From JADLCB01 sp964398315 (GTDB lineage: Bacteria > Planctomycetota > Phycisphaerae > Tepidisphaerales > Tepidisphaeraceae): 64,000 bases of DNA. The stretch's first letter is position 1. Every line of letters starts with the position of its first letter. The stretch covers positions 100,659-164,658 of the forward strand of contig CAYNMV010000002.1 in the NCBI GenBank assembly GCA_964398315.1. The letters run 5' to 3'. The notes beneath the pieces are model-generated. The model ran no database searches and was not told where the DNA came from. It saw nothing but the letters and a program-made list of their open reading frames with translations. The position numbers were made by a program, and so were the translations under genes. This document shows, piece after piece, positions 16,190-24,114 of the stretch.

Positions 16190-17860
16190 TCATGCTTCTT
16201 CCACCGGTTCGGGGATGGGGGTTTCCATGGGGCGCTTCCACAGCAGGTGCATGCGCCAGTGGGCATCGTCGCGGGTTGGGTAGTCCAGGCGATGGTGGGC
16301 GCCGCGGGATTCGGTGCGGGTGTAGGCGGCGGTGGAGATCAGGTGGCAGACGATCAGCATGTTCTGCAATTCCCATCCCGCCAGCGCTGCTGCGCCCTGG
16401 GCCGGATCGAAGGTCTTGTCCATCACATAGCGGCTCCAGAAGACGATGATCTCGCGCGTCTCGGCAAGGCGGTCGCCGCTGCGCTCGATGCCGACATTGC
16501 GCCACATCACGCTGCGCAGGCTGGAGCGCACATCCTGGATATCCAGCTCGGTCTTGTCCGATGGCGGGATGCGGTGTTCGAGTTGAAGCGGGAACTTCAC
16601 CTCATCCCGCAGTGCCTCTGCCGCCGCGTGCTCACCCGCGCGGGCGCCGAAGGCCAGCCCTTCCAGCAGCGAGTTGCTCCCCAGCCGGTTGGCGCCGTGC
16701 AGGCCGGTGCAGGCGACTTCACCGACGGCATACAACCCCGCCAGCGTGGTGCGCGCCTGCTCATCGGCATCAACCCCGCCGATCATGTAGTGAGCGGCGG
16801 GATGGATCGGAATCAGGTCACGGGCCGGCACGATGTCGAACTGGTCCACCAGGCGCGACAGAGAGGGAAAGCGCTCGCGGAACTCGCGCTCGGGCAGATG
16901 CCGTACATCCAGGTACACGTGGGTGTAGTCGGTCTTGCGAATCTGCTGCACGATCGCGCGGGCCACCACATCCCGCGGGGCCAGCTCGGCAAGCTCGTGA
17001 TAATCGGGCATGAAGCGGTAGCCGTTGCGATCGACCAGGTAAGCCCCCTCGCCGCGCACCGCTTCGGTGATCAGCGCCCGGCTGGAGCCGGCAACGTAGA
17101 GCGTGGTGGGATGGAACTGCACCATCTCCATGTCGCGCAGCGCTGCCCCGGCGCGATAGGCCATGGCGTGCCCATCGGCGGTGGCGATGCGCGGATTGGT
17201 CGATTCGCGGTAGAGCTGGCCGGCCCCGCCGCTGGCCAGGATCGTCCGCCTGGCCCAGATGATGTTGATGCGCCCGTCGATCAGCGCCAGCACACCCAGG
17301 CAGCGGTCTTCATCGGTAATCAGGTCGATGACGAAGGTGTTGTCGCTGAAACGGATGCTCTCGCGCGAGCGCGCGGTGCGGATGAGCGTGGTCGCCAGTT
17401 CGCGGCCGGTGGCATCGCCGTAGGCATGCAGGATGCGCGGGTGGCTGTGGCCTCCCTCGCGGGTGAAGGCCAGGCCGTGCGCGTTGCCGGCTTCCTTGTC
17501 GAAGTTGATCCCCCAGTCGAGCAGTTCCAGCACACGGCGGGGGCCTTCCTCAACCACGATGCGCACCGCCTGCATATCGCACAGCCCCGCGCCGCCGGCC
17601 AGGGTGTCCTGGATGTGTGATTCGATGCTGTCCAATGGCTGGAGGACCGCGGCGATGCCCCCCTGGGCATACCAGGTGTTGGATTCATCCAGGGCGTCCT
17701 TGGTGACGACGACCACTTCGGCCCCGCCGTCGGCCGCCGCGATCGCCGCCCGCAGCCCCGCTGCGCCGCCGCCAATTACCAGAACATCAGTAAATTGCTG
17801 CGGCAGGCGCGCTGCCTTGAACGGGATCAGGTACCGCCGCTGCGTCAGAGCCTCAAACAT
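16190..17860 (-). CDS. nadB: L-aspartate oxidase
   Basis: 556 residues. NadB oxidises L-aspartate to iminoaspartate with FAD, the first step of NAD synthesis from aspartate. The FAD dinucleotide loop is VLVIGGGAAGLRAAIAAADG (about residue 26), followed by ESNTWYAQGGIAA. The active-site stretches MVQFHPTTLY and IHPAAHYMIGGV and the C-terminal FAD contact GANRLGSNSLLEGLAFGARAG are all present. The frame is open further upstream into low-complexity sequence, but ATG 17860 begins the conserved region and TATTAT lies 7 nt before it. nadD is also in the window (26746); nadA and nadC are not. Confidence 0.96.
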   Translation of the reverse strand: MFEALTQRRYLIPFKAARLPQQFTDVLVIGGGAAGLRAAIAAADGGAEVVVVTKDALDESNTWYAQGGIAAVLQPLDSIESHIQDTLAGGAGLCDMQAVRIVVEEGPRRVLELLDWGINFDKEAGNAHGLAFTREGGHSHPRILHAYGDATGRELATTLIRTARSRESIRFSDNTFVIDLITDEDRCLGVLALIDGRINIIWARRTILASGGAGQLYRESTNPRIATADGHAMAYRAGAALRDMEMVQFHPTTLYVAGSSRALITEAVRGEGAYLVDRNGYRFMPDYHELAELAPRDVVARAIVQQIRKTDYTHVYLDVRHLPEREFRERFPSLSRLVDQFDIVPARDLIPIHPAAHYMIGGVDADEQARTTLAGLYAVGEVACTGLHGANRLGSNSLLEGLAFGARAGEHAAAEALRDEVKFPLQLEHRIPPSDKTELDIQDVRSSLRSVMWRNVGIERSGDRLAETREIIVFWSRYVMDKTFDPAQGAAALAGWELQNMLIVCHLISTAAYTRTESRGAHHRLDYPTRDDAHWRMHLLWKRPMETPIPEPVEEA

Positions 17861-17867
17861 GATGCAG

Positions 17868-17873
17868 ATAATA
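17868..17873 (-). promoter_or_regulatory. -10 box of nadB
   Basis: TATTAT on the minus strand ends 7 nt before the nadB ATG. A convincing -35 box is not visible, so only the -10 part is called. Confidence 0.5.
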
Positions 17874-17987
17874 GGGGGATCGGCATCTGACAGATAGTCT
17901 TGCGGCGCGATGGTTTGCCGGGCGGCCGCGGGGGCTGGCGCCTCCCTGGCTGGTGCATCAGCGGTTGGCGCATCAGCCGCTGGTGCA

Positions 17988-20177
17988 TTATCGGCTGGTG
18001 GGTGTCGCCGGCGTGGGGGGATCTTCCCCGGCCAGGTCGCTGCCAGCGATGGTGCTGCTGCCGTTGGCTGGTGCGGATGGGGTCGCACCGCCCGCCGGGG
18101 CGCTGGATGTCGATGCAGCGGACGATGCCGGCGCANNNNNNNNNNNNNNNNNNNNNNNNNNNNNNNNNNNNNNNNNNNNNNNNNNNNNNNNNNNNNNNNN
18201 NNNNNNNNNNNNNNNNNNNNNNNNNNNNNNNNNNNGCCGGCGCAGAAGCCGGCACGGGATCCACCAGGCTGATGACCGTCTGCCCGGGCCGCGGGGCGGG
18301 GCGGTCACCGCGCGTGAAGATGATCACCTCACCCTCATCGCCAAGGACGAACATCGGCAGCAGCGCACCGCCCTGGTTGCGCAGGGCACTGAAGGGGAAC
18401 TCGCGCGTCAGCCGGGTGCGGCGGATGGTGGCGCCGGCCTCGAGGCGCTCGGCCAGGCTGGGGTAGGTCCACCCATCGCCAAACAGCACCCGCCCGCGAA
18501 TCTCTTCGGTAGCCTTGGCCGGCCGGCGCTCGCTGGGGCGGGCCGAGGCAAGTTGATAGACGTTGGAGCGCCCGAACCAGCGGGCATAGCGCACGGCGGC
18601 CAGGGTGTTCACCTCATCGTTGGGCGTCAGCGCCAGCAGCCGCCCGATGCCCGACAAGGCAATGCGTTCGCGCACCGATTCGGACAGGATGCTGCTGTAC
18701 ATCGCCGGCAATCCCGCCAGCCGTGCCGCCTGCACGTTGTCGTAGTTCATGTCAACCAGCAGCACCTCGATGCCGCTGGCTTTCAGAGCTGAGCCCACCA
18801 TCCGCGCCAGCGGGTTGGCGCCGGCAATCACGAAGCCGTTGGCGGTGGGCTTGGCCAGGTCCAGCGCGCGGGCCAGCGGGCGGGCGGTCAGGCCGTACAC
18901 CACCACCGTGCCCACGATCACCGCCAGCGTGATGGGCAGGATGACCTGGGCCTCGGGCAGGGTCTCGGCCAGGCGGAGCGCGAAGATGCTCGACACCGCC
19001 GCGGCCACAATCCCGCGCGGCGCCATCCACGCCAGGAACAACCGCTCCTTCCATTTCAGCGGGGAAGCGAAGGTGGAGACCAGCACCGCCGCCGGCCGCA
19101 CCACCAGGATCAGCGCGCTGATGAACAGCAGGCTGCGCCACCCCAACATGCCCATCTGGTCCACCGTCACCCGCGCCGCCAGCACGATAAACAGCACCGC
19201 GATCAGCAGGTTGGTCAGGTGTTCCTTGAACTCGGCGACATGGGTGATGGAGACGATGCGCTGATTGGCCAGCACGATCCCCATCACCACCACTGTCAGC
19301 AGCCCCGATTCCGGCTGAATCAGATTGGACAGGGCAAACAGCGCGATGACCGCCGTCAGCATCACCGGATTGTGAAGCATATCCGGCACCAGGGCCCGGC
19401 GCAGCAGGTAGATCAGGCCCAGGCCACCCAGCCCGCCGACCACCAGCCCCACCAGCGCTGTCCGCAGCACGCCCATGGCCATCAGCGCCATGCGCCCGCC
19501 GGCCTCGACACCAATCGCCTCGAACACCAGCACCGCCAGCATCGCGCCGATGGGGTCGATGACGATGCCTTCCCACTTGAGGATCGGCCCGACCTGCCCC
19601 TTGGGCCGCACGTACTGGAGCAGCGGCCCGATGACGGTCGGGCCGGTGACCACCAGGATGGCCCCCAGCAGCAGGGCAATGCGCCAGTCGAGGCCGAAAA
19701 TCCAGCCCGCGGCCAGAGTTCCCAGCGCCAGCGACACCGCCGCCCCAGTGGAGCAGAGATGCGTGATGACCCCCCCCCCCCCCCCCCGGGTACACACGCC
19801 CAAAGAGAGGGGGAGGCCCCCCAANNNNNNNNNNTCAGCTCGCGCAAGTCGAGTGTCAGGCCCCCTTCAAAGAGGATCACCGCCACCGAGAGACTGACCA
19901 GCGGAATCAGCAGCTCCCCCAGCAGGGCATCAGGCCCGAGGAACCGCTGCGGCCATGTTTCCGGCCACCAGGCGAAGCCGCTGAGCCACTGCACAAACGG
20001 CCCAACCAGGAATCCGGTCAGCAGCAGCATCAGGATCGCCGGCAGCTTCAGCCGCCATGCCACCCATTGGGCCAGCACACCCAGTACAAGGATCGATGCC
20101 AGCCCCAGCACGAGGTTCTGGTCCGACGCCGCCAGGAGGGGCGAAAACAGGTCGATCTGGAGCGGATTGGCCATCAC
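17988..20177 (-). CDS. Cation/proton antiporter (CPA1/NhaP type) with TrkA-N domain, interrupted by two assembly gaps
   Basis: The N-terminal part (20177 to 19835: VLGLASILVLGVLAQWVAWR and KLPAILMLLLTGFLVGP) and the main part (19765 to 18236) belong to one antiporter. About a dozen helices include the conserved LLLGAILVVTGPTVIGPLL and APRGIVAAAVSSIFALRLAE segments, followed by a TrkA-N nucleotide-binding domain (NGFVIAGANPLARMVGSAL). Such proteins exchange Na+ or K+ for H+. The two parts are in different frames only because of the 10-N gap and a false C18 run beside it. The C-terminal tail, Ala/Pro/Ser-rich, crosses the 100-N gap and probably ends at 17988. GTG 20177 has a -10 box 7 nt upstream. 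Confidence 0.75.
18136..18235. other. Assembly gap, 100 N
   Basis: A run of exactly 100 N, the usual scaffold filler. GCCGGCGCA occurs at both edges, so a repeat in the Ala/Pro-rich tail of the antiporter gene probably broke the assembly. The true length is unknown. Confidence 0.95.
19770..19834. other. Unreliable contig end: C18 run and 10-N gap
   Basis: Eighteen C in a row (19770-19787), a G-rich stretch and 10 N lie inside a conserved part of the antiporter. The peptide read from it (GVCTRGGGGG) does not fit the family, so these bases are probably wrong. Confidence 0.85.
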
Positions 20178-20184
20178 GATGGGG

Positions 20185-20214
20185 ACTATAAATGGCCGCC
20201 ACCGCCGACACCAA
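20185..20214 (-). promoter_or_regulatory. Promoter of the antiporter gene, leaderless type
   Basis: On the minus strand: TTGGTG (20214-20209), an 18-bp spacer, TATAGT (20190-20185), then 7 nt to the GTG at 20177; the ATG at 20174 is the next codon. Confidence 0.65.
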
Positions 20215-20390
20215 CAGCAATAGGAATAAAGTGGCGCGGGATTGGGTGTCTGGAGATTCCGAATCTTTCAGGACGATGCGAACGCCATGAAAACACCGGC
20301 GGGCCATCCCTGCCGCCTCATTTTGCCTGACCGGCGGTGGATCTATTGGTTTGCACGCCGCATGGACTGGCCGATTGTTTTGCCACGCCC

Positions 20391-21689
20391 TCAGCGCGTG
20401 CGGTGGAAGAGGGTCAGTGCAACCAGGGTGAGGGCCACGGTAGCAAACAGGCCGCCCCACAGCGCGCCCCACAGGCCGAAGTAGAACGTCAGCGGCAGCC
20501 CGACGCCGAGCGATGCCAGGGTGTTGGTCACCTGCGTCCAGAACTGCACCTGCGGCCTGCCCAGGCCGTTCAGGATCGCCAGCGCCATCGTCGCGCAGAA
20601 TCCAACCAGGGTGGTCAGGGCGAAGATGCGCACGCCGTTGGCCACGTGCATGTAGTCGCGGTAGAAGATGTACAGCGGCAACTCGGGCACGATCATCATG
20701 ATCAGCAGGAAGCTGGCTATGGCAACGAAGCCCAGGCCGGCGTATTTCAGGCCCACCCGCTTGGCGAAGCCCACGTTTGACCCGCCTCGCGTCTTGGCCA
20801 CCACCGGTACGATCAGCCCCACCAGCGTCATCACCACCGGGTTGGTCAGCTTGTTCAGGCTGGTGATGACGTGGTAATTGCCGGCGATGTCCAGGGCGTG
20901 CCCCTTGCCCAATACCCAACGGTAGCCGATGTCGGTGACAATCGTGGTGAAGTTGGCGGCGGCGATCCACTTGCCCAGGTGCCAGAACTCAACTGCGGTG
21001 GAGCGCAGATCGGCCATGCTGATACGGGCAAAGCCGATCTGGGCGGCCTGCACCAGTGCCGCGATCACCGTCAGCACCGACATGGATCCCAGCGCCACCG
21101 CCAACCCGCGTGGGCCGCTCATCCACCCCATCTCTCCAAATGCCGCCAGCAGCCCGAGTTGTCCGATGTAGACGATGGTGTCGCCCGGCACCGCCGCCGC
21201 GAAACGCAGGCGGGCCATGAGCGTGCGGCGGGACAGCTCCTGGAGCTGGAAGGTGAACAGCAGCCCCATCACCGCCGCTACCGTGGAGCCGAGCCCCAGC
21301 GGCGCAGCGCGAATCGCCACGATGGTGCTGATTCCCATCGCCAGCAGCAGCGGCACAGACAGCAGCAGCGTGAGGATCAGCGAGGCCGTGGCAAAGCGCG
21401 GCAGCCGCTCCGGATCCACCACCGCCCCGCGTACCTGAACGGGGTAAATCACCAGCGCTGCCTGCAGGCTGGCGAGGAAGAAGAAAACCGGCAACACCAG
21501 GCTGTAGGCGCCCAGTACATCGGCTGCCACGTACTTGGCCAGCAGGACATCCCGTCCAAAATTACCGATACTTGCGATGGCCTGGTCGGTGATCGGCCAG
21601 CCCCCTTTGCGCGTGATCGTCACCACCAGCCCGCGCAGGCGCGACGGTGGGGCGACGGCGGCATCGGTTATGTCGGCCGGTTCGGTCAT
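20391..21689 (-). CDS. Polysaccharide flippase-like membrane protein (MATE/Wzx superfamily)
   Basis: 432 residues with about 12 predicted helices in the pattern of the oligosaccharide-flippase (PST/MurJ/MATE) superfamily: ITDQAIASIGNFGRDVLLAKY is the usual first helix of lipid-linked sugar flippases, and GLGRPQVQFWTQVTNTLASL a later one. It would move a lipid-linked oligosaccharide across the inner membrane. No glycosyltransferase is next to it, so the substrate cannot be inferred. ATG 21689 is chosen because the 28 codons before it are Cys- and Arg-rich and overlap the promoter region. Confidence 0.8.
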   Translation of the reverse strand: MTEPADITDAAVAPPSRLRGLVVTITRKGGWPITDQAIASIGNFGRDVLLAKYVAADVLGAYSLVLPVFFFLASLQAALVIYPVQVRGAVVDPERLPRFATASLILTLLLSVPLLLAMGISTIVAIRAAPLGLGSTVAAVMGLLFTFQLQELSRRTLMARLRFAAAVPGDTIVYIGQLGLLAAFGEMGWMSGPRGLAVALGSMSVLTVIAALVQAAQIGFARISMADLRSTAVEFWHLGKWIAAANFTTIVTDIGYRWVLGKGHALDIAGNYHVITSLNKLTNPVVMTLVGLIVPVVAKTRGGSNVGFAKRVGLKYAGLGFVAIASFLLIMMIVPELPLYIFYRDYMHVANGVRIFALTTLVGFCATMALAILNGLGRPQVQFWTQVTNTLASLGVGLPLTFYFGLWGALWGGLFATVALTLVALTLFHRTR

Positions 21690-21904
21690 GGTAGTATGCG
21701 CGCGGTCACAACAGCGCCGCGGAGCATTGTCCGTATCATCGGCCGAATAACCGCTCTGACTTGCGCAAAGCAACGCCGATTTTGTGAATCAGATAGCCGA
21801 AGCAGACTGGCATGCAACACCTGAAGGCATGCCCTGGAGGTCGGCGACAAGCCGGCATCAGCCACCTCCGCTGTGGACAACCCTGCGGATGAGCTGTTCA
21901 GGAG

Positions 21905-21913
21905 TTATCCACA
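21905..21913 (+). promoter_or_regulatory. Perfect DnaA box
   Basis: TTATCCACA, identical to the bacterial consensus, in the proposed origin. Confidence 0.85.
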
Positions 21914-22183
21914 ATCCGTGGAAAACCTGGCGCAATGACAGACAGTTGACCGACAGCCCCTTGGGACAGCCTGTGGAGAACCTGGCCTGACCTGTCGCGG
22001 CCATTGGCGCCAACCTCCCGCTGCCATGACAGCCATCAGGTCGCCGCCGGCGGGGGTGTCGATCCAGCCGCAATATGCCGGCTGCGCCCGATTCACATCA
22101 TAAACACCCCATCCACACCGACAGTCCGATAAGAAACATGGTAAAACATTACATGATAAAAACTTACGTTTCTTGAAGCGAAC

Positions 22184-22192
22184 TTATCCACA
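22184..22192 (+). promoter_or_regulatory. Perfect DnaA box next to the AT-rich stretch
   Basis: TTATCCACA at the dnaN-proximal edge of the AT-rich region 22121-22183, the position expected for a box adjoining the unwinding element. Confidence 0.85.
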
Positions 22193-22232
22193 ATGCGACA
22201 GGCTACATCATCACGTCTACTCTGTTTAGAGT

Positions 22233-22260
22233 TTGTATCTCAGAACAGTACAGTTAAAGT
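22233..22260 (+). promoter_or_regulatory. Probable dnaN promoter
   Basis: TTGTAT (22233-22238), a 16-bp spacer and TAAAGT (22255-22260). The transcript would begin just before the leader hairpin at 22263. Confidence 0.5.
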
Positions 22261-22262
22261 AG

Positions 22263-22289
22263 CTCACCCCTCGTTTTGCGGGGGGTGAG
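22263..22289 (+). promoter_or_regulatory. Hairpin in the dnaN leader
   Basis: An 11-bp stem with one G-T pair: CTCACCCCTCG pairs with CGGGGGGTGAG around TTTTG. It would form the 5' end of the dnaN mRNA and has no T run, so it is not a terminator; it may stabilise the mRNA or affect translation. Confidence 0.5.
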
Positions 22290-22314
22290 AAGATTTGCCA
22301 GAAAAGGCTCGCCC

Positions 22315-23415
22315 ATGAAGATTATCTGCAATCGAGGTGCGCTGCTGGAAGCGCTGTTGGTCGCCGGGAATGTCGTCACCGCCCGAACTCCCAAGCCGGT
22401 CCTGCAATGCGTCAAGCTGACGGCCGCAGATGACCGCCTGACCATTGCGGCTACCGATCTGGAAGTGGCCATCCGCTTCAGCGACAACCAGGTGCAGATC
22501 GAGGAACCGGGCGAGTGCCTGCTGCCGGCCGACAAGATCCGCGACATCGTCCGCGAGTCGATCGACGACACCCTGAGCATCGAGATCGACAAGGACAACG
22601 CCCACATCAAGGGCCAGGACTCGCACTTCAGGATCTTCACCCAGCCGGTCAGCGAATTCCCGCCGGTGCCCGATTTTGACGGTGAGGCCGACCTGCAGAT
22701 CCAAGGCGGTGCCCTCAAGGCTTTGATCGGCCAGACACTCTTCGCCGCGGCCAAGGAATCGAGCCGCTATGCCTTCAACGGCGTACTGGTGACGGCCACG
22801 GGCAAGAAGATCAACCTGGTCAGCACGGATGGCCGGCGGCTCGCCCAGGCCAAGGGGGATCTGATCGCCGGCGGCGAGCAGGACTCAATCCCCGCCATCG
22901 TGCCGGCCAAGACCCTGCAACTGGTCGAGAAGCTGATCGACGATCCTGAGGGCACGGTCGCCATCCAGCTCCGCGAGAACCAGATCATCTTCCACACCCC
23001 CAGCGCCACCCTCACCAGCACCCTGGTTGAGGGGCAGTTCCCGCCGTATGAGGATGTCATCCCGAAGGACACCGACAAGAAGATGACCGCGAGCACGGCC
23101 GATTTCCTGTCGGCCATCCGCCGGGCGGCCCTGCTGACGACCGAGGAGAGCAAGGGGGTCCGGCTGCAATTCAGCAAAAAGGGCCTGGTCCTCAGCTCCC
23201 GTTCCCCCGAGGCTGGCGAGGCAACGGTCAATTTCCCCTGCAAGTTCGAGGGGGCCGATATCGAGATCGGGTTCAATCCCGCGTTCCTGGTCGATGCCCT
23301 CAAGGTGGTGGACAGCGATGAAATCGCCTTCGAACTGACCGCCCCCAACCGGCCAGGCCTGCTCAAGGGCGGCCCGAACTTCCTCTACGTCATCATGCCC
23401 GTGAATCTGCAGTAG
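22315..23415 (+). CDS. dnaN: DNA polymerase III beta subunit (sliding clamp)
   Basis: 366 residues, the normal clamp length. The N-terminus MKIICNRGALLEALLVAGNVV, the central SRYAFNGVLVTATGKKINLV with DGRRLA, and the C-terminal FNPAFLVDALKVVDSDEIAF and NFLYVIMPVNLQ are diagnostic. The homodimeric ring tethers polymerase III to DNA. ATG 22315 has AGG 7 nt upstream and matches the family start; an earlier in-frame codon at 22276 would add an Arg-rich leader. It lies directly after the DnaA-box cluster and 138 bp before dciA. Confidence 0.97.
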   Translation: MKIICNRGALLEALLVAGNVVTARTPKPVLQCVKLTAADDRLTIAATDLEVAIRFSDNQVQIEEPGECLLPADKIRDIVRESIDDTLSIEIDKDNAHIKGQDSHFRIFTQPVSEFPPVPDFDGEADLQIQGGALKALIGQTLFAAAKESSRYAFNGVLVTATGKKINLVSTDGRRLAQAKGDLIAGGEQDSIPAIVPAKTLQLVEKLIDDPEGTVAIQLRENQIIFHTPSATLTSTLVEGQFPPYEDVIPKDTDKKMTASTADFLSAIRRAALLTTEESKGVRLQFSKKGLVLSSRSPEAGEATVNFPCKFEGADIEIGFNPAFLVDALKVVDSDEIAFELTAPNRPGLLKGGPNFLYVIMPVNLQ

Positions 23416-23553
23416 GCTGCGCCGTTTTTTCGCGTTGAAAGAGGCGTTGCCGAGCCGATTCATCAGGTGGGTGTTGATCGGGTGTGGACGGCTTGTCCCC
23501 GCCGTGTTCGGCGTTCGGTCCGCGCTCGGAATCTGCTATAACGGGCTGGAGCG

Positions 23554-24000
23554 ATGAAACGGCGCAAGGATTCGACCATTCCCCCCGAGCTGGCCCCGCT
23601 GGCCCGCCTCAGCGGCGAGGTGGCCGAGATTGAGCGCCTCTGGAGCTTCAAGCGAGCCGACCATCGCGATGCCGATCACCTGGGCAACGACCTGGTCGGA
23701 TTCTTCAAGACCTCGGTCCAGAAGCGGCAGGACAAGCTGGCCACCATCGCCGCCGCCTGGGAAACACTCATCCCCGAGTTCCTCAACGCCCACTGTGCCC
23801 TGGAAGGGTTCAGCCGCGGCACGCTCACGGTGATCGTCGATTCATCCCCGCATCTCTACGAGCTGCGGCAATTGTTGCTGTCCGGCATCGAGGCGCAGCT
23901 CCGGCTGGCGTGCAAATCCACCGGCCTGCGCAAGGTCTCCCTCAAGCCCGGCCGCTGGTACGAGCAGCGCGAATCCGGGCGGACGATCAAGTTCGACTGA
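23554..24000 (+). CDS. dciA: DciA-like (DUF721) replicative helicase operator
   Basis: 148 residues. The DUF721 core is residues 48-125: FFKTSVQKRQDKLATIAAAW, LEGFSRGTLTVIVDSSPHLY and ELRQLLLSGIEAQLRL. DciA interacts with and helps load the replicative helicase DnaB in bacteria that lack DnaC/DnaI, and is often coded near dnaA/dnaN, as here. The N-terminal 45 residues are charged. GGAG lies just before the ATG at 23554, and TTCGGT-17 bp-TATAAC (23514-23542) could be its own promoter. Confidence 0.88.
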   Translation: MKRRKDSTIPPELAPLARLSGEVAEIERLWSFKRADHRDADHLGNDLVGFFKTSVQKRQDKLATIAAAWETLIPEFLNAHCALEGFSRGTLTVIVDSSPHLYELRQLLLSGIEAQLRLACKSTGLRKVSLKPGRWYEQRESGRTIKFD

Positions 24001-24114
24001 TCGGTTCGGATGGGTCATCGCCCGGCTGGCCCGGCGGGTTGCCACATTCCTGCCCTGCCCCTTTTGATTCGCGTTTGATGGCCGAAGGGGGTATGATGGG
24101 CGGGCTCCAGTACA

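Larger units (their letters stand above)
21780..22262. other. Candidate chromosome replication origin (oriC)
   Basis: This gene-free region lies directly upstream of dnaN. It holds two perfect DnaA boxes TTATCCACA (21905-21913, 22184-22192), single-mismatch boxes TTGTCCACA (minus, 21872-21880) and TTCTCCACA (minus, 21972-21980), and weaker ones at 21917-21925 (minus) and 22109-22117. Between 22121 and 22183 the sequence is unusually A/T-rich for this genome and ends at the second perfect box, as a duplex-unwinding element would. Genes to the left run leftward and those to the right run rightward. dnaA itself is not in the window. Confidence 0.75.

Noticed and set aside
15869..17620. A 583-codon plus-strand frame opposite nadB
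   Set aside because: nadB has complete family motifs; the plus-strand translation has none.
19482..19824. Frameshifted pseudogene of the antiporter
   Set aside because: The frame change coincides with a 10-N gap and C18 run, which are assembly artefacts.
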